Origin: Triparma columacea | Lineage: Eukaryota > Sar > Bolidophyceae > Parmales > Triparmaceae | Reading direction: 5' to 3' | DNA length: 55,176 nucleotides | Assembly: GCA_030267965.1 (NCBI GenBank) | Contig: BRYA01000496.1 | Span: 2,490-57,665, forward strand | Shown here: positions 21,341 through 31,037 of the stretch, piece by piece | How the letters are laid out: every line of letters begins with the position of its first letter | How positions within the stretch are numbered: the first letter of the stretch is position 1 | Notes under the pieces: model-generated | What the model saw: the letters and a program-made list of their open reading frames with translations, nothing else | What the model was told of the DNA's origin: nothing | The model's database searches: none | Translations under genes and position numbers: made by a program

Positions 21341-23407
21341 TCAAACCAAATCAAAGTTGTCGTCATCCTCCCACTCGTCTAGATCGTCATTGAAACCAAA
21401 CAAGACTAGGTTATCAGTCTCACTTATCTCCTGCTCGTGCCCCAGCCCCTTATTTGATGGGTAGAAACGATGCTGCAATGAATAGCCTAAAAAGTCTACA
21501 ACAGACCCCACATAGAGGTCACAGTACCTTGTGAGACTAGCCGAGAATAAAGACGATTGATGGCGAGCTTTGAAGATGCTGCCGAATCTTGAATTCCCGG
21601 CGCAAGCGTTGAGGCGGTCACGGGCAAGAGAGACCTCCCCCTCTAACGCATCGAGCAACTTCAAATCCTCTTGTGTCCTCTCCGATTTCATGAACTCCTG
21701 GCTGAGGCGCAGGGTCGAAATAAGGATCTCAATTGTTTTCTTCGTCGCCATTGTATCTGGTTTCTTCATCCCTTTCAATTCTTCTGTCAATTCAGCCAAG
21801 ACGCCGGCTGTTTTCCAGCCATACTCACGTTTTGCGTCAACGAGATCTGCAAACAAGGAGTCCCCTATATAAAGCACGTTATTATTCAGGAACCCCCCGC
21901 CACCAAGGTCCTCCTGTAGATCATTCTTCGGCCCATCATCATCGTCGAGCTTCACTGAAAGACACGGTACCTTGTTGACGAGCTCCTTCAAACACCCTCC
22001 GGCTGTGGCGGAGGTGGTAGTGGGTGGATGTGGGGGTGGGGAGGGGGGAGAGTGTTAGAAGAAGATTTCTCGTCTTTGCACCCAATATCGCTTGGGGCCG
22101 CCCCAACCCCCCTTGCTCACCGTAAACCTTCCCTGGCTCCAGATTATCCACCATCGCAAACGATTTCGTTTCCCATTTATCTTCTGTGTTCACCTCACGA
22201 AACGGCCGCGAGTTGTCAGTATAGAACGATGGCTTTCCCGCCTCAGCCACGACACACTCAAAATACTCCCTCCAGTTCTCCCCGAGAATAAAATTCATTC
22301 CCGCATTCACGAACCAGAACGGTGAATTGGACACGAGCAGCAGGTTCTTCCCCGATGCCTTCATCTCATCTAATACCTCTTTCATCCCAGGCATATCGAC
22401 GAGGTACTTGGCCGGGTTCTTCTTTACTGCCCTGTGGAACTCAAAGGACAGATGGGTCTCGCCTATCACCTTAAGGACATCATTGACTACTGAGGGGGCG
22501 TGGTAGGGAGTCCCGTCCTTGATGAATGTCTCTATAACGTCCGCGACGAGGCTGCACTCTGCCATGGAGAAGAGATCATTAAGAGGCTTCAGGCGCTTCT
22601 GCCTTTCGTTCGGGGTGAGGCTGCGCTTGTTGCTGAATTCACCCCTGATTCTCTCCCTCGATACCTTGCGCCTCCCTTCATACGCAATGGCGACCTTGTG
22701 GGTGAGAGAGAGGTGGCAAATCCACCCCGTCTTCCTGTCCACAGCCAATCCCCGGATGGAGAAGGAAGGGTCGTAAGATAAATCGAGGATCTGCTCGGGG
22801 TAATCATTGGACCTGACAAGCTTCTCCTTGGCGATGTTATATATCAAAGACAAGAGCTCGTCATTGTACTGAACGATGGTGTAATCGTAATCGAAACCCA
22901 CAGTTGTCACCAAGCCAAGGTCGACGTAAGAATTTGCGTGGACCCTATCGATCCTGTCCCTTTCGGTTGCAACAAAGCCACTTCGTGAGCGCAACAAGCG
23001 GGACGAACCGTTGGGAAGACACAGTGTTAGTGGTCAGATCGTCGTGGTCGCCGCTCACAGAAACATTCGCCGCTCACAGAAACATTCTCTTACCTAGCCT
23101 GGAGGCCTTCCTCCCACACAGCATTACGCGATTGTATTTTTGTTGCCTCATCATTTACATGATCGATCGCAGCTCTAGCATTAGTAAGGATGCGATTTAT
23201 CGAAATGTCGCTGTGGGAGATGTCTGCACTGAGGGAAGGAAGGTTCAGTTGCTGAGGTGGAGCCTCTGAAGGTTTGGTAGAGTGGAGATGAGTTTGCGCG
23301 TAGGAGGGGATGATGGGGGGGAGGAGACGGAACGGAGAGTATTGTGGGATGAAAGTGAAGAAAAGTAGAATATGAACGAGGGCATGACTCATCATTTCAT
23401 TCATCAT
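21341..23407 (-). CDS. HAD-type cytosolic 5'-nucleotidase family protein (NT5DC-like)
   Basis: Exons 23407-23094, 22980-22121 and 22002-21341 give 611 residues. The protein belongs to the IMP-GMP/NT5DC 5'-nucleotidases of the HAD superfamily. Motif I is VGFDYDYTI (DxDxT), motif II is LLLVSNSPFWFVNAGM, and the last aspartates sit in VLYIGDSLFADLVDAK. Between them lies the family's cap region (IRGLAVDRKTGW; DVIETFIKDGTPYHAPSVVNDV). A helical C-terminus with TRYCDLYVGSV follows, and the end is acidic. NT5DC proteins dephosphorylate nucleoside monophosphates or have uncertain activity. Exon 1 is a non-conserved leader with a hydrophobic start (ALVHILLFFTFIPQYSPF), which suggests a secreted or plastid-directed form. 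The stop lies 35 bp from the convergent channel gene's stop. Substrate and location are inferred. Confidence 0.85.
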
Positions 23408-23568
23408 GACGCAATTCGAACAAATTGTACACTGCAGCGCTGATACTATATAGATATATGGTAACAGTGTTCTTCAAGGCGCAAAAAATAAGATATGAGC
23501 GCAGGAAGGACAATTACTAAATTGTCAATTAGCAACAATTTAATTTTCGCTTCCAAATCCGAACGATA
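23408..23568. promoter_or_regulatory. Bidirectional promoter region, NT5DC-like gene and MsrA
   Basis: A 161-bp AT-rich spacer separates two divergent start codons and includes tatatagatatatg near 23446-23460. No specific element was identified. Confidence 0.35.
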
Positions 23569-24322
23569 ATGATCGCCTTATTGATTTTCACGTCGCTTCT
23601 AACGCGTGCTTCTACAATGAGGTGAGTCAATATGTAATTATCGCCTTTGTTTGAATCTTTGTTACTACCCTTCCGGTATGCGCCAACTCAACCTTCTCCC
23701 TAACCCTTTTCCTAACCATTTGCCTCCCAACTGCAGCGTTAAGACGGCCACGTTCGGAGCTGGCTGCTTCTGGAGCCCTCAGCGCAAGTTCACTTCGGTT
23801 GATGGCGTGAAGAAGGTGACTGCTGGGTTCACTGGGGACAGCAAGTTGGAGAAGAAGCCTTCCTATGAGCTTGTCTGCAGTGGGAAGACTAACCTTGTCG
23901 AGGCTGTGCGGATAGAGTACGACGACGATGTAATATCCTTTGACGACCTGCTTGTGAAATTTGAGGAGTTCGCTGACAGCAAGAGGGGGCGTCAATATCA
24001 AGCCGTTGTCTTCACTGACGATGACGAAGAGAAGGAGGCTGTCGCACGGGTGCTCCCCTCCACCTCCGCCTCAATCGAGTCCGCTTCTTCGACGTTCTGG
24101 CGCGCTGAGAAGTACCACCAAAACTACTACTCAAAATGGGCCTTGAGGATTCCCCTCGTCCTCCTCCTCCTCTATGCAAATGCGAACCCTCAAGGTTTCT
24201 TACCCGAGGCTGTGCAACAGGGGGCATTCTATCTCTACTTGGCTGGCATACTGGCAGTGATACTTGAGAGGAAGCTGGACAGAGATGTTATTCCTCTTAA
24301 TAATAATAACGGAAGAGAATGA
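23569..24322 (+). CDS. msrA: Peptide methionine sulfoxide reductase A-like, signal peptide and C-terminal membrane anchor
   Basis: Exon 1 (23569-23621) encodes 17 residues, almost entirely a hydrophobic signal-like start (MIALLIFTSLLTRAST). Exon 2 (23737-24322) continues in phase 2, giving 212 residues. MsrA reduces methionine-S-sulfoxide in proteins. The catalytic motif GAGCFW is intact, as are the usual AVRIEYDD and AEKYHQNYY blocks. Several normally conserved positions differ: the GHAE box reads NLVEA, and the Gly-rich FTGG-type turn reads FTGD. No C-terminal resolving Cys is visible, so another reductant may be needed. After the catalytic domain come two hydrophobic stretches (IPLVLLLLY and YLYLAGILAVI), which suggest membrane anchoring in the secretory pathway or plastid. 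Fold assignment is firm; activity and location are inferred. Confidence 0.85.
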
Positions 24323-24432
24323 TGAATAGGAATTGAAGAGAACGAGAGTGTCGGTTTCAAACAAGATTGTTGATGTATAATATCAAACCACCAACTTTTA
24401 AATTCCCTCCCCCCTTCCCTCTCACTCCCTTC

Positions 24433-27098
24433 TTAATACCCAACCGTGTGCAAACACTCCATGAATACGCTGAGGTCGATATCATCCCCCTCCCCTTCGC
24501 TATTGCACCTCGCCATCTCAACAATCATTAACAACCTCTTGATCCCGATCGGGTTCGTTATGGCTTTCGCAATGCTCTCCACATCTCCCTCTTTCACCCC
24601 ACTATCCTTGAGAACCTTGGCAATCCCACCCTCACCAGGCTCGAGCTTGGGGACGTGCTGTGACAAACTGAACGACTGGGTGAGCCCGAGATCATCCAAA
24701 AGAAGAGGGATGGAGGTCGTGGCGATTACCAGGAGCCTCCTATCCTCGGGGGGGGGCTTCTTGAGCAGCACAAGCAAGGCCTGCAACACATAGTTACTGA
24801 ATCGTGGCCCAACCCGGATGTATTCGATGAGCCTCTCGAGGTCGTCGATCACAATTAGGCTAAGAGGAGACTTGTACGCCTCCAAGAAGTGCCTTTGAAT
24901 TTCCAACGCTTTACCCGCCTCGCTCATCCCAATCATTGTATCAGCAGAAATAACTCTTACAAATGGTACATCAGACATATGAGCTAAGTAGGTGGCTAGG
25001 GCGGTCTTCCCCGTCTCCCTCTCCCCCTCCATGAGGAGCGACATCAGGGGCGTCTTCTTTGATGTCTTCATTTGTTCAATCACCCTCCCGATGGTCCCGC
25101 ACAGCATATCGAAGGGCTCCCCGTAGTTAACAATGCCACCTCGGAAAAATCCCTCCATATCGGCAGTCTTCGCTCCGAACTTTGGCTCCACCTCGTCAAG
25201 GGCGCGGGTGAAGTCCTCGTAGACAATCTGCAGGCTCGAAAGGTCGGGGGATTTGCTGCGATGAGGGGTGGGCAAAGCGAGGGCCGAAGGTGGTTAGCAG
25301 GAACAAAATCGTTGTACTACTATACAGCATTTTCCGCAGCTGGGCTCCGCCTCACCTCAAATCTTTGGGATCAATGGCCCTGCTCAGGGCGAAACTAGAC
25401 GCCGACCTGACAAGACCCTCGAGCTCCGCACCACTGAAATTCTTCGACTTCTCCGCGATGATTGGGAGTTTCTCGATAGCCTCCGCCGCGCACCTCCCAG
25501 CTTCCCTCATGGGAGTCGTGTGAATAGTCAAAATCTGATTCCTCCCCTTCAAGTCCGGTAGGCCAATCTCCACGTGAAGTTCCAAGCGGCCAGGTCGGAG
25601 GAGGGCGTCATCTTCAGGAGAAGCGAGCGACGCGGAGGAGCCAAGTGGCGGCGAAGAAGTTAGCAATAAGAGCGAGGAGGCGACGGCAGTCCCTGGAGCC
25701 CACAGCGCAACCCTTCCCCCGTCGTCGCCTCACCTATCATATCCTTTCGATTCGTCATCCCGATGAGTAGGATGTTGTTGAGCGCATCGACCCCGTCAAT
25801 CTTGGAGAGGAGCTGATTCACGACCGAGTCCCCCACGCCGGTTCCCCCCTGGGCCCCGGAGCCACGCTTCTTGCAAATCGCGTCCATCTCGTCTAAAATT
25901 ATGATGTGAAGCTGAGACGCGTCTACAAGGGACGGACAGAGAAGGAGTGAAAGGGTCAGATATGAATTCCTCTAAAGCGACCGGGGGCAATGATGGATGA
26001 CGGCTGCTCCCTTGCCCCACTCCGTCGACCCCTCACTCTCACCTCCCTGGGCCTGTTGCTCCTTTTCCGCGTCTGCGAAGAGTGCCCTGATTTTTTCCTC
26101 ACTTCCGCCTACGTACTTGTCGAGAATCTCCGGCCCGTTGACAATCTTGGGCGGGTGGGAGTTTAGAGCCTTCCCAATCTGACGTGCGATAAGCGTCTTT
26201 CCGCACCCCGGGGGTCCGTAGAGGAGCATACCGCGGCAGTGGTTGATCCCCATGGATTTGACAACGTGAGAGGGCCAGATGCGGGAGGCGAAAGCCCTCC
26301 TGAATATGTAATTGAATTGCTCGTCGAGGCCGCCTATGCCCAGGCTGACAAAATCGAACTCCTTGTTGAACATTGTGCTACCCCCGCCCCCGCTCTGAGC
26401 GCTGCCGGAAAGATTGAGATTCCCAGCACCCTTCTTTGCAAACAAGACGGACGTGGGTGTCAAAACCTGTCCCAGCTTGTTCAGCATGGCGCTGCGATGA
26501 GCAAGCAGAAGGAAGGTTGTCAATACAGTGCACAAAAGTCGACGTACGACACAAGCAACATCCTTCCACCCCTTGTCCAATCTCACCTCTCTTCCCCCAC
26601 CTCCTCGAGGTTCTCAATCATTGTCACGACAACCTCAAGCTTGAAGCCCTCAAAGTCCATAGCCAGCACTTGACCCTGTGAGAAAATATGATCCATGTAG
26701 GTCTCCTTGAAGCGCTCCGCCAGCTCGTCCGTGTCAACCTCCACTGGCTTGGCCGGCTTGGCCTTGGCGAGCAAATCAATAGTGAGAGTAAGGGAGGCAG
26801 CGGCCTCCTTGGCAGTTGGGTGAAAAACACTCAAGGTCACAGTCTGATTGAGAGTCAAAGACGCGCAACGACGCTGCAAACCGTTCAACGCAAAGCAACC
26901 CTCAGTCACAGACTTATGAGAGAGCGCTAAAAAGACATGAAATCCAACCTGCAGAAGTAGGGGTCGGGGTTCACCTGACTCTGGGGCAACATCTCCCCCT
27001 TTCAGAGCAGCTACAGCCCCAGGATGGAGATATATACAATTAGTATAAGCCAAAGAGTTCTTAGGCAAGTTCTCAACCTTGAGAGTTAATGAGGCCAT
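24433..27098 (-). CDS. NSF: NSF, vesicle-fusing AAA ATPase
   Basis: Five exons (27098-26587, 26491-26043, 25922-25734, 25611-25356, 25255-24433) give 742 residues, almost exactly the length of animal NSF (744). NSF with SNAP adapters disassembles SNARE complexes after membrane fusion. The N domain starts with [19 protein letters not shown]1 has Walker A GPPGCGKT (263-270), Walker [11 protein letters not shown] and the sensor/arginine-finger region [17 protein letters not shown], which crosses an exon junction. D2 has [11 protein letters not shown] in its P-loop and [20 protein letters not shown]. The D2 P-loop replaces the animal PPHS core with ERET but still fits GxxxxGKT. All four introns are 95-122 bp with GTGAG donors. 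It acts in the cytosol on membrane-bound SNAREs. Confidence 0.95.
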
Positions 27099-27380
27099 CA
27101 GAAGGTTCTAGATCGGAAATGGGAGTGGGATAGGATGTGCTTTTGAAGGTCATATGGGTTAGTACGTTGTTTATACAGTCAGTATGTTGGTGTTAAAGTC
27201 GAGTAGAGTTAGAATGACAATCCTTACATCAAATTTATTGGGGTTTTCGTGAAAAATACGAGCTGCCTGACTTTGACAGTCTGTCTAAGAACTGGGAGCT
27301 GGGGTGACATTGAGATTGAATTGAGAATACAACGAAAACAACAAAAACAACGAAAACAACAGAAACTTCCTTACTAAAGA
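27099..27380. promoter_or_regulatory. Bidirectional promoter region, NSF and the cupin-like gene
   Basis: This 282-bp spacer separates divergent start codons. It contains an A-rich tract with repeated aacaacaaaaac-type units at about 27330-27360, directly before the + strand start. No other element is evident. Confidence 0.35.
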
Positions 27381-28535
27381 ATGGACGAAGACCATCAGCC
27401 GGCGCTTTTCAAACTCACTATAAAAGATTTAACATCATTGGGATTTCATCATCGGGATTCCACATCCTCACCTGCCTTGGAAGCATTCCTCGCTTCGACT
27501 CTCAATCTGTCCCCTAACAGGGTGTCCATCGTCACCGATATTGAAGACGGAGAGGCGCAATTTATCGTATTTCCGGACGCAGAATCTGAATCACCTAAAG
27601 ATGTTGACGTGGATGCCGTTGCAAGACAGCTCAATTCACTTCAGGATGCTTGCACTTGCACTGTTATTGATGTTGACGACTCTGAGGAGGAATCCATAGA
27701 CGAAGAGACCGCCTTAAAGCTTTGGAGAGAGCAGGCAGATCGAACCTCGCACCTGCCCCCCTTCCCCTCTCCTGACGGTGAGATGATTGCACCCTCCCAT
27801 GACCCCTCCCTTGACAGCAGCACAATGGCGACTGGGGATGCGTTTGCTTCGCCCACGGAATCTCAGCTAAGGAGAGATCCCACTCTTTTAGAATTCGACA
27901 ATGTCGAGCGGATACATGTCGACGACCCGAGAATAAGAAAGAAGGAAACGTGGGAACTGCCTTTTGTAATATCAGGGATCAGTGCGGCATCGACCTCAGA
28001 TCTCCTCCTAGAACAAACACTGATCGAAAACTTCAAGGAAATAGAAGTGCGGACGGGCAACCGCGAAACGCTGGCCGATAACGGTTTCGTGAATAGCCTA
28101 CCACTGTCATTGATTGACGCCCTGAGTCCTTCTTCAGGTTTCACCGACCACCCCGAGTGCGGCCGCATCGTCTTCAGCCCCGTGCAGGAACTTTCCCCCG
28201 ATTTTCGCGCCCACCTGCGGCCCTTTGCTTGCGCCTTCCCCGGAGGAGGAGACAAGAAGTTCACGCTCACGCTTGCTAGGGAGGGATTTGGGATCGGCTT
28301 CCACAAGCACAACGCGGCTATGTTCATGCTCGTAGTCGGTAGAAAGAAGTGGTACTTGGGACCCGAGAGCGTCGAAGATGATAAGCCGACCCACCCTGAT
28401 TTCTACACCACCAAGAGCTCTCACAAGTGTATTCAACAGCCTGGAGAAGTCCTGCACGTTCCCTCAAACTGGTACCACGAGATATTCAACCTCGACCCGT
28501 ATACTGCAGGGCTTCAAGCGCTGCCTGACGAATGA
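27381..28535 (+). CDS. Cupin/JmjC-like putative 2-oxoglutarate oxygenase
   Basis: This is an intronless gene of 384 residues. The C-terminal part resembles a cupin_8/JmjC fold. GFGIGFHKHNAAMFMLV would supply the first metal ligands, and VVGRKKWYLGPE follows as the usual strand after them. QQPGEVLHVPSNWYHEIFNL carries the distal His. Enzymes of this fold are often Fe(II)/2-oxoglutarate hydroxylases acting on proteins or RNA. The expected H-x-D/E pair reads H-K-H, so metal binding could be cupin-like rather than classic JmjC. The N-terminal 200 residues are acidic and low in conserved motifs, with a Thr/Asp-rich segment (TVIDVDDSEEESIDEE). No targeting peptide is seen, and the substrate is unknown. 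Confidence 0.7.
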   Translation: MDEDHQPALFKLTIKDLTSLGFHHRDSTSSPALEAFLASTLNLSPNRVSIVTDIEDGEAQFIVFPDAESESPKDVDVDAVARQLNSLQDACTCTVIDVDDSEEESIDEETALKLWREQADRTSHLPPFPSPDGEMIAPSHDPSLDSSTMATGDAFASPTESQLRRDPTLLEFDNVERIHVDDPRIRKKETWELPFVISGISAASTSDLLLEQTLIENFKEIEVRTGNRETLADNGFVNSLPLSLIDALSPSSGFTDHPECGRIVFSPVQELSPDFRAHLRPFACAFPGGGDKKFTLTLAREGFGIGFHKHNAAMFMLVVGRKKWYLGPESVEDDKPTHPDFYTTKSSHKCIQQPGEVLHVPSNWYHEIFNLDPYTAGLQALPDE

Positions 28536-28697
28536 AAGTGGAAGCTGAATACTGTATTTGTTGTTGTTTTGTTGAAAAAACGATTTTCTGATTCTATTTG
28601 TTTTCAAGACACCACATGTAACCCCCCCCTCCCTCTCCCAACTCAACACGCTCCTTCCTTTAATTCGTTCGAATTGCATTGTAAACTCTCCTCCAAT

Positions 28698-30720
28698 CTA
28701 CTTGGCCTCTCCGACAGAGATGAAGTCAAGGAGGTCAATCCTGCTGACGATTCCACTGACTACGGACTTGGTCTTGACGGTCTTACCTCCATCGGGCCCG
28801 GCGGAATATAGCCTCTGCTCGGTGGTGACGAGAGCGAAGGGCTCGTGGTCAAAGATTCCGGCGAGCATGCCGAGGCTGTCGCCCATGCTGACCTTCTTGA
28901 AAGTCTTGTAGAGGACCTTGGAGACGGGGTCCGTGGACGCAACGCGGCCAGAGAGGAGCTTGGCTGTCATGTTGCCCTCGGTGACGACTCCGATGACATC
29001 GCCAGAAGAGTTGACGACGGGGACCATATCGAAGCCCTCGTCCTTGAGGAGTCCAATGGCGCCTCGGATGGGGAGGGCGTCAGTGATTGTGAGGGGGGTC
29101 TTGACCTCGAGGTCGGAGATCTTCTTGTCGGCCCACCACTGCTGGAACTTCTTGTGCTTGATAATCTCGTCGTCGGCGAAGCCGTTGTCAATCATCCAGT
29201 CGTCGGAGAGGGCCTTGGTCATGTAGTTCCTAACACTATCGGGGAGGACGACCACGCACTTCTGGCCAGCCTTGAGCTTCTTGGCCTCCTTAAGGGCCTG
29301 GGACATGGCAGCGCCGCAGCTGCCTCCACAGAGGAGTCCCTCCTCCCTGATCATTTGCCTCATTGTTACGAGACTCTCCTTGTCGTCACTCTTGGTCCAG
29401 ACGTCGACGAGCTCCCTGTCAAGGACGTCGGGGATGAAGTCATACCCGATTCCCTCGACAGCATAGCTCTCGAGCCTCTTGTAGTCGTTGAGCTTGTCGG
29501 GGACGGCTAGGATCGACCCGACGGGGTCAACTGCGACGACGGTGATGGAGGGGCACTTCTCCTTGAGCTTCTTGGCGATTCCACTGATGGTTCCCCCGGT
29601 TCCGGCACCGCAGACAATCATGTCGATCTGGTTTCCGGTCTGAGTGAGGAGCTCCTCCGCGGTCCCGTCGTAATGCGCGAGGGGGTTGGAGGGGTTCCCG
29701 TATTGGTCGAGGATGTGTGAGTTTGGGATCTCGTCGTTGAGGCGGCGGGCGACGCTGATGTGGGAGTCGGGGGCGTCGTAGGCAGCCTCGGTGGGGGTGC
29801 GGATGATCTCAGCGCCGAGGGCCTTGAGGACGTAGACCTTCTCGTTGGACATCTTCTCGGGGAGGCAGATGATGCACCTGGAAGAGGAGGAAGAGGAGCA
29901 CGACGAGCCAAGCGGTTCGTGGAGAGAGTTGCGATATTGGGTTAAAAAGTGTGCGGCTAGTTGCAAGCTGTGTGCCTTCGCAGGGGCTCATCTCACCTGT
30001 AACCCTTAATGGCGGCGGCGAGGGCTAGGCCGATACCGGTGTTACCGGAGGTGGGCTCGATCAGGGTATCTCCGGGCTTGATCCTGCCCGACTTCTCGGC
30101 ATCCTCAACCATCTTCTTCCCGATCCTGTCCTTGACAGAACCTCCAGCATTGAAGAACTCGCACTTGGCGTAGAGCTCGCAGTCGAGCCCGTAAAGTTTC
30201 TCAAGCTTGGCGCAACGGACGAGGGGAGTGTTTCCGATGTGCTCCAGGACAGTCTGCATGGCAGCAGGGGGCTTTAGGGAGGGGAGGGGGGTGAGGGGGG
30301 AGGGAGAAGAGGAAGGACAAAAAGGGTGCAACGACACGTACGTTCTTCACAGCGTTGTGCTTGATAGGACCAGTGGACAGGGACTTCCACCCATCGGAGT
30401 TCTTCTCTCCCTTGGTCCTCTTCCAGGCGGGGCCTAATGATAGACGGGGTGGGGTGGGGAGTTGTCAGCAAATAGGGGCGTAATTGGGGAAAGCGACGTG
30501 CAACCACGAAGCTTAAATAATGTGCCATAAGCTTTTATACCAAATTAACGCCCAATGACGAGGTTCTGAGGCAGCATCCTTGCACCACGGAACCCAATCG
30601 AAGTTCCCGGATGTTCAATAAAAGCTCCCCAACTGGCTTAAAAGTACCGCAGTAAGGTGTACACTCACCATCAGTATCGGCTGGGGCAGCAGCAGCGGCA
30701 GGGGATCTCTTCTTAGCCAT
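28698..30720 (-). CDS. CBS: Cystathionine beta-synthase
   Basis: Four exons (30720-30669, 30433-30342, 30253-29997, 29877-28698) give 526 residues. The enzyme condenses serine and homocysteine to cystathionine using PLP, the first step of transsulfuration. The PLP lysine lies in [11 protein letters not shown] (about K89), the substrate loop is [19 protein letters not shown], and the phosphate-binding loop is [13 protein letters not shown]. The C-terminal region from about [11 protein letters not shown] is a pair of CBS domains ([14 protein letters not shown] and [13 protein letters not shown]), which regulate animal enzymes through S-adenosylmethionine. The short N-terminus ([14 protein letters not shown]) lacks an evident Cys/His haem-binding motif, so haem regulation is unlikely. 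The exon 2 donor is GTACGT; the other two are GTGAG. Cytosolic location is inferred. Confidence 0.93.
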
Positions 30721-31037
30721 ATTGGTGGAAAAAGAGACAAATGAGTTTTTGACATCTTGAGCAACTTCCCACTTCACTGGTTGCCTTCTTCTTTCATCTT
30801 TCGATTTTTTTTGAGGCCCAAAGGAGGGAGTGGGAGTCTGCCCCCAAAAGGACCAGATATTCAAGGGAATAGAGGACCGTATTCAACATATTAAAGAGAC
30901 ATCTTCACGTAATACACAATTCTAGTCATCGCATTTGACCCTAGGAAGGCAACGAAACGCAAGAAGGCAACTCCCCCCTCTCCCCCTCCCACCGCCTTCC
31001 TCCCATTTACCCCAATCTCTGCCTCTAATACGGCAAT
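30721..31037. promoter_or_regulatory. Bidirectional promoter region, CBS and the HECT ligase
   Basis: This 317-bp spacer separates divergent start codons. It contains a T-rich run (cgattttttttgagg) near 30803 and a C-rich stretch at 30970-31000. No gene or conserved motif is recognised. Confidence 0.35.
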
